Positions 47,228 through 55,797 of a DNA stretch of 64,000 nucleotides are shown here, piece by piece (the first letter of the stretch is position 1; every line of letters starts with the position of its first letter). The notes under the pieces are model-generated. The model saw nothing but the letters and a program-made list of their open reading frames with translations, was not told where the DNA came from and made no database searches. The translations under genes and the position numbers were made by a program. The stretch is from positions 1,116,001-1,180,000 of the forward strand of contig NZ_QDDL01000001.1 of NCBI RefSeq assembly GCF_003097315.1, written 5' to 3'. This DNA is from Pelagibaculum spongiae (GTDB taxonomy: Bacteria; Pseudomonadota; Gammaproteobacteria; Enterobacterales; Pelagibaculaceae).

Positions 47228-47624
47228 TTACACTTATCTCTGGGAAGTGAATTGATACAGCGACTACCTCTTTTGGTCAACTAGTGTTGATAAAATTAGC
47301 CCAACACTCGTCAGTGCGCATGACCTTGAGCAAGATAATGCGCTATTTGCTCATAGAAAATCTGTCACAACCACTATGAATTATAATTATAACCTTACTT
47401 ATATTATCGCAACCACCGCATAATAAATTTTCTATATTATCGCCTTACAACTTGTCATACCAGCGTTAAAGACTCACAATCAACCATGATTGCTGCTACC
47501 AAACTTTCTAGAAAAATAAAAAACCACTTACTATTGAAATAAGAAAATATTTACTAGACCTGCATAATAATTCATTGTAAAAATAAAAAAACTGGTGCGT
47601 TTTCTTTATTATGAATATTCAGTC
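47228..47624. other. Divergent region between the LysR gene and glycerate kinase
   Basis: No gene seen. AGTGTTG and CAACACT at 47283-47308 form an inverted repeat with 12 bases between the arms and could be a LysR autoregulatory site. The rest is very AT-rich. Confidence 0.45.
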
Positions 47625-48761
47625 ATGAAAATACTAATTGCCCCTGATTCATTTAAAGGCTCTATGGACGCTTTAAATGCTGCAGAAATCATAAAAAAAG
47701 GCTGCCTGATTGCTAATCCAAACGCCCACTGTGTAATACAACCAATTGCTGATGGTGGCGAAGGTACTCTGGAGATACTATTACAACAATTGCATGGTCA
47801 TGCGATTTACTTCAATGTTAATGATGCTTTGAGCTCTTCTATAAAAGCCCCGCTTGGCTGGGTAGCAGAGCAACAGCTGGCGATTATCGAAATAGCTAGC
47901 ATTGTTGGGCTGTATTCATTAAACAAAACCCGGAGAAACCCTGCACTGACAAGTACTTTTGGTGTCGGTCAATTAATCAAACACGCACTAAAATTAGGTG
48001 CGAAAACCATTCTGATTACACTAGGTGGCAGCTCAACTAATGATGGTGGTGTTGGCATGCTTCAGGCACTAGGTGCCGTTTTTCTCGATCAGTCCGGAAA
48101 TGATTTGCCACTTGGTGGCATTGCCATTAAACAACTGCATAAAATTGATTTAAAGCGGCTGGATTCAAGGTTGGCACAATGCAACATTATTGCGGCATGC
48201 GATGTCGACAATCCTCTTTGCGGCCCCAGAGGCGCTGATAAAAATCTGGTCAAACAATTAGACCAAGCATTAATGCAGTTAGAAAAAGTAAGCCAGCCAA
48301 TTCTTGAGCAGCACAACCCTTGTAATACATTAGAAAAACCCATTGCAAAACAAGCTGGAACAGGTGCCGCTGGAGGGCTGGGTTTTACTCTAAAAGGTTT
48401 TTTAGCTGCCGAATTACAATCAGGAGCTGAATTGGTTTTGCAAACTTTAAATATTAGTAAAAACTTAAATTCAATCGATCTAGTCATTACCGGAGAAGGA
48501 CAAATCGACTGGCAAACTCAATTTGGTAAAGCGCCGTGGCAATTAATGCTAGCGGCCCATCAAAAACACATTCCAGTGATTGGCCTATGTGGTCGCAAAG
48601 GCCGGGGCTGGCAGCAGTTATTATCCAATGGAGATTCTAAAGGTTTTCGGTTAATAAAAAGCATTACCCCGAACCATCAAACAATCGATCAAGCAATGGC
48701 AAACGCAGAAACCAACCTTTTCCAAGCCAGCTATCAAGTCATCAAACAATGGCAGAATTAG
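47625..48761 (+). CDS. Glycerate kinase (GlxK/GarK family)
   Basis: A 378-residue kinase that phosphorylates glycerate in glyoxylate or glucarate catabolism. Family motifs: MKILIAPDSFKGSMDAL at the start, QPIADGGEGTLEIL, LGGSSTNDGGVGMLQALGA, GTGAAGGLGFTL and ITGEGQIDWQT. The start at 47625 gives the conserved MKILIAPDSFK; ten upstream codons are not part of the family. The stop lies 4 bases from the end of the convergent nucleoside-gate gene. Confidence 0.93.
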   Translation: MKILIAPDSFKGSMDALNAAEIIKKGCLIANPNAHCVIQPIADGGEGTLEILLQQLHGHAIYFNVNDALSSSIKAPLGWVAEQQLAIIEIASIVGLYSLNKTRRNPALTSTFGVGQLIKHALKLGAKTILITLGGSSTNDGGVGMLQALGAVFLDQSGNDLPLGGIAIKQLHKIDLKRLDSRLAQCNIIAACDVDNPLCGPRGADKNLVKQLDQALMQLEKVSQPILEQHNPCNTLEKPIAKQAGTGAAGGLGFTLKGFLAAELQSGAELVLQTLNISKNLNSIDLVITGEGQIDWQTQFGKAPWQLMLAAHQKHIPVIGLCGRKGRGWQQLLSNGDSKGFRLIKSITPNHQTIDQAMANAETNLFQASYQVIKQWQN

Positions 48762-48765
48762 CAAA

Positions 48766-49710
48766 CTAAGGTTTTTGATTTAAGAAAACCCAATGTGCTC
48801 GCTTTGATTTCATCATCCAGATGAACAGCCGATTGATCACGGCCACTACGCACAATGCCAACAGCAATCTAAACCACAACACACCAGACAGATCAGCACC
48901 CAACAGCAAGATCAGCAAAGTATCTTCGATTAAGCTATGACAAAGGCCCAATAACGTAATAGAAGAGAAAACATCAGAATCAGATAAATGCCCTGCTTTA
49001 GCTTCACGAATCAATAACCCGCCACCATAAGCCAAACCTAAAGTAACTCCGATCAAAGCCATCGAAGTTGCCTGACGCCCGATCCCCATCATTCTCAGCA
49101 ACGGCCGTAACATCCAGCTAATCAATCTTTCAATATGTAGTTTTTTGAGCACTTTCAGCAATAGTAATAAGGCAGCCACTATAAGCAAAATCCAGCCAAG
49201 CCCTTGCAACTGAGCAACTGCCCATGAGGTTAAACTGCTATCTGCTATTTCTGGTTTCCAAAATAATTTTGCGGGTTGTTGTAACCAACCTCCAAATTGA
49301 TAAATCTGGTTTAACAAGCCAGCTAACAATAAGCCGCCGCCAATTCTCAAAAGTAAGGTGTAACTCAATCTAACGCCTGCCAATTGAGCTATTCGACCTT
49401 CAACCGGCAAGTTATGCCCTATCAGCAGCATCAACCCCAAAACGGTTACTTGTGCAACAGACCAACTTTCAAAAGCCGATAAATTTACGAAGACCGCCAT
49501 ACCGCCATATATATTGGTCAACAGTGCCGTGGCCCAGATCAGGCCAGCTGAAGCGGGTAATCCTAAGAGTTCTGTTACAGGCGCTAATAGCCAACCCAGC
49601 CAATCAATTACCCCGAGCAGCTCTAGTACTTTCACAAGCAGTAACATTGGAACCATGACTTTGTATAAAGGCCAAACAACTGACCAAATTTCTCGTAAAA
49701 ATCGCCCCAT
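48766..49710 (-). CDS. Nucleoside-recognition (Gate) domain membrane protein
   Basis: A 314-residue protein with about eight membrane spans in two Gate-like halves. Motifs include IWATALLTNIYGGMAVFVNL, then MALIGVTLGLAYGGGLLIRE and LLGLCHSLIEDTLLILLLGA. Proteins of this group are membrane proteins whose transported substrate is mostly unknown. The start at 49710 (MGRFLREIWSVVWPLYK) is the first ATG before the first span; an upstream TTG would add 13 residues. It is convergent with glycerate kinase. Confidence 0.8.
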   Translation of the reverse strand: MGRFLREIWSVVWPLYKVMVPMLLLVKVLELLGVIDWLGWLLAPVTELLGLPASAGLIWATALLTNIYGGMAVFVNLSAFESWSVAQVTVLGLMLLIGHNLPVEGRIAQLAGVRLSYTLLLRIGGGLLLAGLLNQIYQFGGWLQQPAKLFWKPEIADSSLTSWAVAQLQGLGWILLIVAALLLLLKVLKKLHIERLISWMLRPLLRMMGIGRQATSMALIGVTLGLAYGGGLLIREAKAGHLSDSDVFSSITLLGLCHSLIEDTLLILLLGADLSGVLWFRLLLALCVVAVINRLFIWMMKSKRAHWVFLNQKP

Positions 49711-49844
49711 GTGCAACAAAACGCTCTCTAACAATGACAACTTCCTCAAAAATCATAATTTTTGTGTTCTGACACAAAAACAGCATCCAGAAACCACTAT
49801 CCTAAAGCCATTACTCTTAAAAATACTACTATTCTGTTGCTACT

Positions 49845-51164
49845 ATGAAATCTGGAAAACAAGCTGTCGAAGGATCTGGCATTGTAGAAAGCCATGCATG
49901 GGCCTTTTGTAACGTGGCCAAAGCTAATGAGTGTTTCATATTGATTCGGCCTGTCAATGCATTCTCACCAGGATTAATTAAAGAAAACTATGCAACTAAA
50001 GGCTTGCATGTAAAAGGTAAAAGCTCATCATGGGGGCCCCATGCTGGCCTTATTGCCGAAGATCAACAATATAGTAAGCTTAGAAAAAGACAGTACGAAT
50101 CTTTAAATAAGCGACTGATTAATTATAATAAATTTACAAGCGAAGTTACTAATTCGTTAAGCAGCGGCGCCGCAAAAAAAATACCCTTAATTATTACAAA
50201 AAATCGATTTTTAGAATTGAAGGAAAAAAAAACAATTTCCATACACTACAAAAGAATGGATGGATCGATTGAGCTCAGGGCTGGCGATGATGAACCTGTA
50301 TTTTGGTTAATTCCTTTACAATCGATGAAGAACGGAAAATTCGATAACATACCTGCAACGAAAAAAGTAATGGAAGATAATATTGAAGCTTTCTCAAAAA
50401 TGAGAAGTGTAATTAAAGGGTTTGACCAAGGCTACCTAGTTCTTATTGAAAAACAGATAAATGATTCCAATCAAAAATCACAACCAAAGAACACCACGAA
50501 TCGACATCCAGCCTTGCAACCTTTTTATGTATTAGCGAACAAGAAATTCATTCCACTCACTGCTGATTATGATTTATTTACAATTTGCCCAAAGATAAAT
50601 TTAATTCGAGATTTTAAAACACCTATCCAAGAGTTTTTAGACATAAGGCACGGCTCTTTGACGACTAGTGGACAACTCTGGCATAGGGCAAATCGAAGAA
50701 TTAGTGCAGCTCTTGAACAAGATAATATTACAATTGATCAAGACAAAGGTGAGGTATCTGTTTTCCAAAAAGAAATCATCAGAGACCTTAATTTTTCAGC
50801 CAGCAGCCTGGGTTATCAAGGTGGAGACTTGGTACATCATGGCTGTGAAACTGCAAATCCCGTCACAGAACTTGATTATCCTATTACCGTTATTTGCCCT
50901 GGAGGTTTGATTCTCGCAGCAGAAAACATTTTCGATATTCAGCAAATTGCTCGTGAAATTCAATATTACGGATATATTTTCTTAAAAAATAAACGCTGGC
51001 CGATCTCTTTTGACAGCCATTTAACAGCCATTCAATTAGAATATAAAAAGAAAACTGGAAAATTAGATACTTTCGATGATCGCTTTGATGTTGAAAATTT
51101 TAAACCTACCCAGATATCGCCAATACATGCAGTAATAAAGCGCAGATTATCCGACCCTAATTAA
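49845..51164 (+). CDS. ExoY/edema factor-like nucleotidyl cyclase toxin
   Basis: A 439-residue protein without signal peptide. Residues 30-80 match the catalytic core of ExoY and anthrax edema factor: ILIRPVNAF, then NYATKGLHVKGKSSSWGPHA with K52 and K59 at the positions of ExoY K81 and K88. A second match is LTADYDLFTICPKI, giving metal-binding D241 and D243. A third is HHGCETANPV, with H332 and N338 at the ExoY H291/N297 spacing. All key catalytic positions are retained. Known relatives are secreted effectors that, once bound to a host cofactor (calmodulin or F-actin), make cyclic nucleotides. No secretion genes are in the window. The gene is AT-rich and its stop overlaps that of the convergent AraC gene by 3 bases. 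Confidence 0.88.
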   Translation: MKSGKQAVEGSGIVESHAWAFCNVAKANECFILIRPVNAFSPGLIKENYATKGLHVKGKSSSWGPHAGLIAEDQQYSKLRKRQYESLNKRLINYNKFTSEVTNSLSSGAAKKIPLIITKNRFLELKEKKTISIHYKRMDGSIELRAGDDEPVFWLIPLQSMKNGKFDNIPATKKVMEDNIEAFSKMRSVIKGFDQGYLVLIEKQINDSNQKSQPKNTTNRHPALQPFYVLANKKFIPLTADYDLFTICPKINLIRDFKTPIQEFLDIRHGSLTTSGQLWHRANRRISAALEQDNITIDQDKGEVSVFQKEIIRDLNFSASSLGYQGGDLVHHGCETANPVTELDYPITVICPGGLILAAENIFDIQQIAREIQYYGYIFLKNKRWPISFDSHLTAIQLEYKKKTGKLDTFDDRFDVENFKPTQISPIHAVIKRRLSDPN

Positions 51165-51997
51165 CCAAAATTAAGCAACCACTGCTTAGGTGAAACACCT
51201 AATTGCTTACGAAATACTCTAGCGAGTGCAGATGCATTCTCATAACCTACTTCGTTTGCCACCCAACCAACTGAATAACCTTGCTTCAATAATCCTTTAG
51301 CAATACTTAACCGCCAACTAGTTTGATACTCGCCAACTGTTTGCCCTATTACCAATTTAAATTGCTCAGCAAACTTTGATCGCGACATTGCCGCAGCTGT
51401 GGCCAAATCTTGCAACAACCAGTTCTTCTGCGGCTGCTGATGTATCAGTTGTAATGCTTTATTAAGTTGGGGGTCTGCCAAGCCTGCCAACATTCCACCA
51501 TTAGACTCTCCTTTTTCAATAACTTGCCTGAGCAACTGAACAATCAGGATTTCACAAAGCTTATTCATCACTACTTGCTTACCACTTTGATCAGAAAAAG
51601 CTTCTTCAAATAGCCAAATAACTGTATTAGACAAGCGTGGGTTAGCCGTTAAAGGTTGGCAAATCATTTCAGGCAAAGCTTGAGCCAACGGATTAGACGG
51701 ACCAGCTCCATAACTAACCGTTGCGCAAACTACTTCAGTTTGATCAGCTTCACTGGCAATAATCCGATGTTTGATCGGCTTTGGATAAAACACCAAACTA
51801 GGTTTATCTAGAATCTCTTTCTTACCACCAGGATATTGAATTTCCAACCGACCTTTTTTTAGCAAATGAATATGGCCAACCTGTTCATTTGGACTCTCAA
51901 AACTAGAAAAACCACACAAATTTCCTGAATAAAATACGCCCGCAGTAACAGAAAAACGGCTAAGGACTTGTGATAACTGATCTGAATTAACATCCAT
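51161..51997 (-). CDS. AraC-family transcriptional regulator
   Basis: A 278-residue regulator with an N-terminal cupin-type sensing domain (HIHLLKKGRLEIQYPGGKK, LVFYPKPIKHRI) and a C-terminal double HTH at about residues 180-278 (LLQDLATAAAMSRSKFAEQF and GWVANEVGYENASALARVF). The start at 51997 has no clear ribosome site; open frame continues upstream for 27 codons. It is divergent from the YHS gene by 220 bases and convergent with the cyclase gene, so the YHS/bufferin genes or itself are the likeliest targets. Confidence 0.88.
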   Translation of the reverse strand: MDVNSDQLSQVLSRFSVTAGVFYSGNLCGFSSFESPNEQVGHIHLLKKGRLEIQYPGGKKEILDKPSLVFYPKPIKHRIIASEADQTEVVCATVSYGAGPSNPLAQALPEMICQPLTANPRLSNTVIWLFEEAFSDQSGKQVVMNKLCEILIVQLLRQVIEKGESNGGMLAGLADPQLNKALQLIHQQPQKNWLLQDLATAAAMSRSKFAEQFKLVIGQTVGEYQTSWRLSIAKGLLKQGYSVGWVANEVGYENASALARVFRKQLGVSPKQWLLNFG

Positions 51998-52219
51998 GGC
52001 AGCAAACTTTGGTAAATAAGTGCTTCTGTGACAACACCACGGACGATTAGGTTCAATATCTGGACTAATTGCCCCCAATCATCCAAAAAAACGCCGTATC
52101 TTTACCTCACTCGCTGCTTACGCCGCAGCTAAACAATTCACCACACAGCTACCAGAAATGCACCGGATCGCTGTTGTTGGATTTTTAAAATTGTCTCTTT
52201 AATAGAAAAGGTATTGATA

Positions 52220-52693
52220 ATGACTGCCATAAAGACATCTCTGAAAACCTTAACCGCTGCTGCGACACTCGCTTTTGCCAGTATGGGTTTTGCTGCTGAT
52301 CTAGATATTAACGCGGATGAAAATGATATCGCAATGCGCGGTTATGACGCAGTAAGTTATTTTTCAATCGGCAAACCAACCAAAGGTAGCGACAAATTTC
52401 TAGCAAGCTATAAAAATGCAATCTTTAAGTTTTCATCAAAAGCTAATCGAGATGAATTTAAGGCGAATCCAGTTCGCTATACCCCTCAATATGGTGGTTA
52501 CTGCGCCTTTGGAACATCCGTTGAGAAAAAATTCGATGGCGATCCAAGTGTCTGGAAAATTGTTGACAATAAGTTGTATCTAAATCTGAATAAGGATGTG
52601 CAAAAGCGTTGGTTAATTGAAACTGATGAAAAAATTCAAATCGCTGATGAAACATGGCCGGTCATTAGCCATGTAAAAGCTGAAGATTTATAG
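52220..52693 (+). CDS. YHS domain protein, exported
   Basis: A 157-residue protein with a signal peptide (cleavage near GFAA at about residue 26). The mature part matches the exported YHS group: AMRGYDAVSYFSIGKPTKGS, IFKFSSKANRDEFKANPVRY, PQYGGYCAFGTS and KLYLNLNKDVQKRW. YHS domains are thought to bind metal or redox partners. It sits upstream of the thioredoxin and bufferin genes in the same direction, which suggests a shared metal or redox role. The ATG at 52220 has AAGG upstream. Confidence 0.88.
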   Translation: MTAIKTSLKTLTAAATLAFASMGFAADLDINADENDIAMRGYDAVSYFSIGKPTKGSDKFLASYKNAIFKFSSKANRDEFKANPVRYTPQYGGYCAFGTSVEKKFDGDPSVWKIVDNKLYLNLNKDVQKRWLIETDEKIQIADETWPVISHVKAEDL

Positions 52694-52711
52694 CAAAAAA
52701 TTTAATATAAA

Positions 52712-52783
52712 AAAGTTCTGCCAGAGAAAATCTAATTTAGGTAAATATTAACTAGATAAAAAATCAATCTCTGGTAGAACTTT
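52712..52783. repeat. Long-armed hairpin between the YHS and thioredoxin genes
   Basis: Sixteen-base arms AAAGTTCTGCCAGAGA and TCTCTGGTAGAACTTT (one G-T pair) enclose 40 bases. No T-run follows. The structure lies 24 bases before the GTG start of the thioredoxin gene and could act as a processing or leader element. Confidence 0.6.
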
Positions 52784-52806
52784 CTCAAAATACAGGAGTC
52801 TTTCTG

Positions 52807-53130
52807 GTGAGCGCTAAAGAACTAAAAAATCTTGCTGATTTTAACAGTGTAAATTTTGAATCTGACTGGGTGTTGGTTGATTTTTGGGCAACATGGTGTG
52901 GCCCTTGCCAAAGCATGCTACCAGTTTTTGATAAAATAGCCGATTCATTCAATTCACAATTATCTGCAGTTAAGGTAGATGTTGACCAGCTTCAGTCGTT
53001 TGCAGTAAGTCATGGAGTACGAGGTGTTCCAACACTGATGCTATTTCATAAAGGCAAACCGGTTGACCGCTTGGTTGGCGCACAACCAGAAGGACAGGTT
53101 TCCAAGTGGCTGTCTGGCCACCTGGCATAA
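52807..53130 (+). CDS. Thioredoxin
   Basis: A 107-residue thioredoxin with WCGPC at 30-34 (VLVDFWATWCGPCQSM), the buried aspartate and the cis-proline motif GVRGVPTLMLF. It has no signal peptide, so it acts in the cytoplasm as a disulfide reductase. The start is a GTG at 52807 with AGGAG 12 bases upstream. It lies 48 bases before the DUF2282 peptide gene, and the placement suggests that it keeps the precursor's cysteines reduced, which is inference. Confidence 0.9.
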   Translation: MSAKELKNLADFNSVNFESDWVLVDFWATWCGPCQSMLPVFDKIADSFNSQLSAVKVDVDQLQSFAVSHGVRGVPTLMLFHKGKPVDRLVGAQPEGQVSKWLSGHLA

Positions 53131-53178
53131 TCAGCTCGATTAATTAGAGTCTCTGTTTTTTATTTGAGGAAATTTATT

Positions 53179-53457
53179 ATGAACAAAAAAGCAATTATTC
53201 TAGCAGGCTTGGTTGCAGCGGTTTCTGCTGGATCAATCACTACCGCCCATGCTGCATCTAAAGAAAAATGCTATGGCATTGCAAAAGCAGCACAAAATGA
53301 CTGTGCCAACCTAGCAGGCACTCATTCATGTGCAGGACAGTCCAAGCTTGATAATGATATCGGAGAATGGAAAGCAGTTGCTAAAGGTACCTGCAAAGAA
53401 CTTGGCGGACATAGCAAAGCAGAAGCGAAAAAGCTTGTAAAAGCACAAAAAAGTTAA
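53179..53457 (+). CDS. Bufferin-type RiPP precursor (DUF2282, BufA1-like)
   Basis: A 92-residue precursor with an N-terminal signal peptide (about 1-26, cleavage near AHAAS). The mature part has four cysteines, C31, C42, C51 and C72, in the pattern [21 protein letters not shown] and [10 protein letters not shown]. This is the DUF2282 pattern of bufferin precursors. In the studied Caulobacter case, such peptides are modified on cysteines by a DUF692 enzyme and bind copper. The following three genes match the rest of that cluster. The start at 53179 excludes five upstream codons. The copper role is by homology. Confidence 0.87.
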   Translation: MNKKAIILAGLVAAVSAGSITTAHAASKEKCYGIAKAAQNDCANLAGTHSCAGQSKLDNDIGEWKAVAKGTCKELGGHSKAEAKKLVKAQKS

Positions 53458-53505
53458 TCTTTAATTGTTAAGGCAACATCATTCAAAGATTCAAGGTAAC
53501 TAACA

Positions 53506-54414
53506 ATGAATACTTACTGGTCAAAAAACATTATGCCTGTTGGGATTGGTTTACGACACAGTCATTTCCAAGATGCCTTAAATCAACCCGCTAATCTGGA
53601 TTTTATTGAGGTTCATTCAGAGAATTTTTTTGCTGATGGTGGTGCTGCGCCGGCATTACTAAAAGAAATTTCTAATTTGTACCCGGTTAGTTTGCATGGT
53701 GTTTCCTTAGGACTAGGTTCTGCGGCTGGTGTAGCCGAATCTCATATCAACGCTTTGTCTCGATTAGTAAACCATATTTCTCCTGTTATGGTTTCTGATC
53801 ATGCATCTTTTAGTTGGGGACAAATCGAGAATCAGTTGCACCATGCCGGAGATTTATTACCGATCGCCTTTAACCAGCAAACTTTGGACATAATGTCTGA
53901 AAATATCATTAAAGTTCAAGATCATCTAAATCGACAAATTCTGGTTGAAAACCTGTCTTCGTATATTGAACCACAAAATAGCACATTATCTGAGCTAGAA
54001 TTTTTCAAAGCATTGGTAAAGAAAACCGGTTGTCGCATGTTATTAGATATTAACAATCTTGCCGTCAATGCGACCAATGCTGGAGAGCCTGATGTATTAG
54101 CCAGCATTAATCATTGGTTAGAACAAATCCCTTCCGATCATGTTCATGAGATTCATCTTGCCGGGTGCACGCCAGTAGCCAAAGGCGAAATTATGATCGA
54201 CGACCATAGCCAGCAAGTTTCTGAATTAGTTTGGCAAGCTTATGGCACCGCCATTGCTCGCTTCGGTGCGGTACCAACCACGATTGAATGGGACACCGAT
54301 CTACCGCAATGGCATGTATTAATTGGTGAAGCCAATAAAGCGCGAACTATTGCCAATGCAATCCTTCAAGGCACCGATCGTTTAACTTGCGCATCAACAA
54401 CACCAGCGCTTTGA
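53506..54414 (+). CDS. DUF692 multinuclear iron oxidase (BufB-like)
   Basis: A 302-residue TIM-barrel enzyme of the MNIO (DUF692) family that modifies cysteine residues in RiPP precursors. Conserved metal-ligand segments are visible in order: VGIGLRHSHF, FIEVHSENFF, SLHGVSLGLGS, VSDHASFSWG, VENLSSYIEP, LLDINNLAVNA, EIHLAGC and TIEWDTDLP. It follows the DUF2282 precursor by 48 bases and overlaps the open frame of the next gene; the substrate is probably that precursor. Confidence 0.9.
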   Translation: MNTYWSKNIMPVGIGLRHSHFQDALNQPANLDFIEVHSENFFADGGAAPALLKEISNLYPVSLHGVSLGLGSAAGVAESHINALSRLVNHISPVMVSDHASFSWGQIENQLHHAGDLLPIAFNQQTLDIMSENIIKVQDHLNRQILVENLSSYIEPQNSTLSELEFFKALVKKTGCRMLLDINNLAVNATNAGEPDVLASINHWLEQIPSDHVHEIHLAGCTPVAKGEIMIDDHSQQVSELVWQAYGTAIARFGAVPTTIEWDTDLPQWHVLIGEANKARTIANAILQGTDRLTCASTTPAL

Positions 54415-54428
54415 AGGAATCAATCACC

Positions 54429-55238
54429 ATGAATAATCAACCAGCGGCAATAGAAGAAACTGCTAATTATCAGAGTCAGTTAATGCGGGCAATTTTTAGC
54501 GGCCAACCTGACCAGAAGTTTAATGCCAAAGGATTAGCTGCCTACCAGAGAAATTTACAGGCGAATGCTTTTCGCGCACTGTCTGTTAGCTACCCAACCA
54601 TTATTCAGTTAATTGGTGAGCAAGCTTTAAAACTTCTGGCCAATCAATTTCTAGCGGAACAACCACCATTAACTGGTGATTGGGCTCAATGGGGTGCTGA
54701 TTTTCCACAATGGATTGATCAACATAAAATTAGTCAGTCTGATGCATATCTAGCAGATTGTGCTCAGTTAGATTGGTTGAAGCATCAAATAGAAGCACAA
54801 GCTGATTATTTACTAATCGCCAATTCATTTGAATTACTCGCCACCGAAGATGCAATTTCCGGACACTTTATTTGCAATCCGTCTTTAACCACGCTTCATT
54901 CTGATTTTCCGATTGTCGATATATACCAGGCACATCTCGCCAAAGAAATAACCGCTAATGATATAGCACCAGATGAAGTTTTGATCCAAAGCGCTAAAAA
55001 AAAATTAGCATCAGGAGCCAAGCAAAACATTCTGATTTGGCGCAAACAGTGGCAAGTACAAGTCGCAGAAATTGATATTGAATACCACTACTGGCTGGAA
55101 TTATTACAACAGCAATTATCTTTAGGTGAGCTGCTAACTGAATTTGATAAGAAATACCCAAACCCTAAATATTTTTCTTTTCAGCAGTGGCTACCTGACG
55201 CCATCGAAAAACAAATCATTATTGGCTTTAATTGCTAA
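54429..55238 (+). CDS. DUF2063 partner protein (BufC-like)
   Basis: A 269-residue protein whose N-terminal half is the DUF2063 domain (KGLAAYQRNLQANAFRALSVSYPTI fits in two parts: AYQRNLQANAFRALSV and YPTIIQLIGEQA). In RiPP clusters such proteins form a complex with the DUF692 enzyme and deliver the precursor. The start at 54429 has AAGGA upstream and follows the DUF692 stop by 14 bases. A short C-terminal region is specific to this protein. Confidence 0.85.
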   Translation: MNNQPAAIEETANYQSQLMRAIFSGQPDQKFNAKGLAAYQRNLQANAFRALSVSYPTIIQLIGEQALKLLANQFLAEQPPLTGDWAQWGADFPQWIDQHKISQSDAYLADCAQLDWLKHQIEAQADYLLIANSFELLATEDAISGHFICNPSLTTLHSDFPIVDIYQAHLAKEITANDIAPDEVLIQSAKKKLASGAKQNILIWRKQWQVQVAEIDIEYHYWLELLQQQLSLGELLTEFDKKYPNPKYFSFQQWLPDAIEKQIIIGFNC

Positions 55239-55256
55239 TTAGACGAGGACTTAAGC

Positions 55257-55727
55257 ATGACACAAACCACTGCCTTAGACGGCTCACTAGCAGCAAAGCT
55301 AGTCAATTTAAACGCCACATTTTCTCGACTGTTAGACTTGTTTCAACCCGTTGCATTACTGGCCGCGCGATTTTATGTTGGCTGGGCATTTTTTGCATCC
55401 GGTCTAACCAAATTGAAAGACTGGGAAACAACATTATTTCTATTTGAATTGGAATATGCGGTTCCATTGCTTTCACCAGCAGCTGCTGCTTATTTAGGAA
55501 CTGCTGGAGAATTACTTTTCCCTGTTCTACTTGCAATAGGGCTATTTGGACGACTAGGCGCACTAGGATTATCTGCAGTTAATGTCGTTGCTGTTGTCAG
55601 CTTGGAAGAGATTGCTCCTGCAGCATTTAACCTGCATGTCATCTGGGGCTTGTTGTTAGCTTTAGTTGTTCTATGGGGGCCGGGCAAGGCATCAATCGAT
55701 CAACTGATTGCAAGCAAATTTAAATAA
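55257..55727 (+). CDS. DoxX family membrane protein (BufD-like)
   Basis: A 156-residue protein with four predicted membrane spans: LARFYVGWAFFASGLTKL-like segment at about 37-55, then YAVPLLSPAAAAYLGTAGEL, LLAIGLFGRLGALGLSAVNV and WGLLLALVVLWGP. DoxX proteins often end bufferin-type clusters. It begins 18 bases after the DUF2063 gene with a GAGGA ribosome site and is followed by a terminator, so it closes the operon. Confidence 0.88.
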   Translation: MTQTTALDGSLAAKLVNLNATFSRLLDLFQPVALLAARFYVGWAFFASGLTKLKDWETTLFLFELEYAVPLLSPAAAAYLGTAGELLFPVLLAIGLFGRLGALGLSAVNVVAVVSLEEIAPAAFNLHVIWGLLLALVVLWGPGKASIDQLIASKFK

Positions 55728-55764
55728 CCGATTTCAAACCATATTCACAATTTAACTCCCCTTT

Positions 55765-55797
55765 GCCAGCTATTGCATTGCACTAGCTGGTTTTTTT
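55765..55797 (+). terminator. Rho-independent terminator of the bufferin operon
   Basis: Arms CCAGCTA and TAGCTGG around an 11-base loop, then a seven-base T-run. It overlaps the end of the convergent gene by two bases. Confidence 0.85.
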
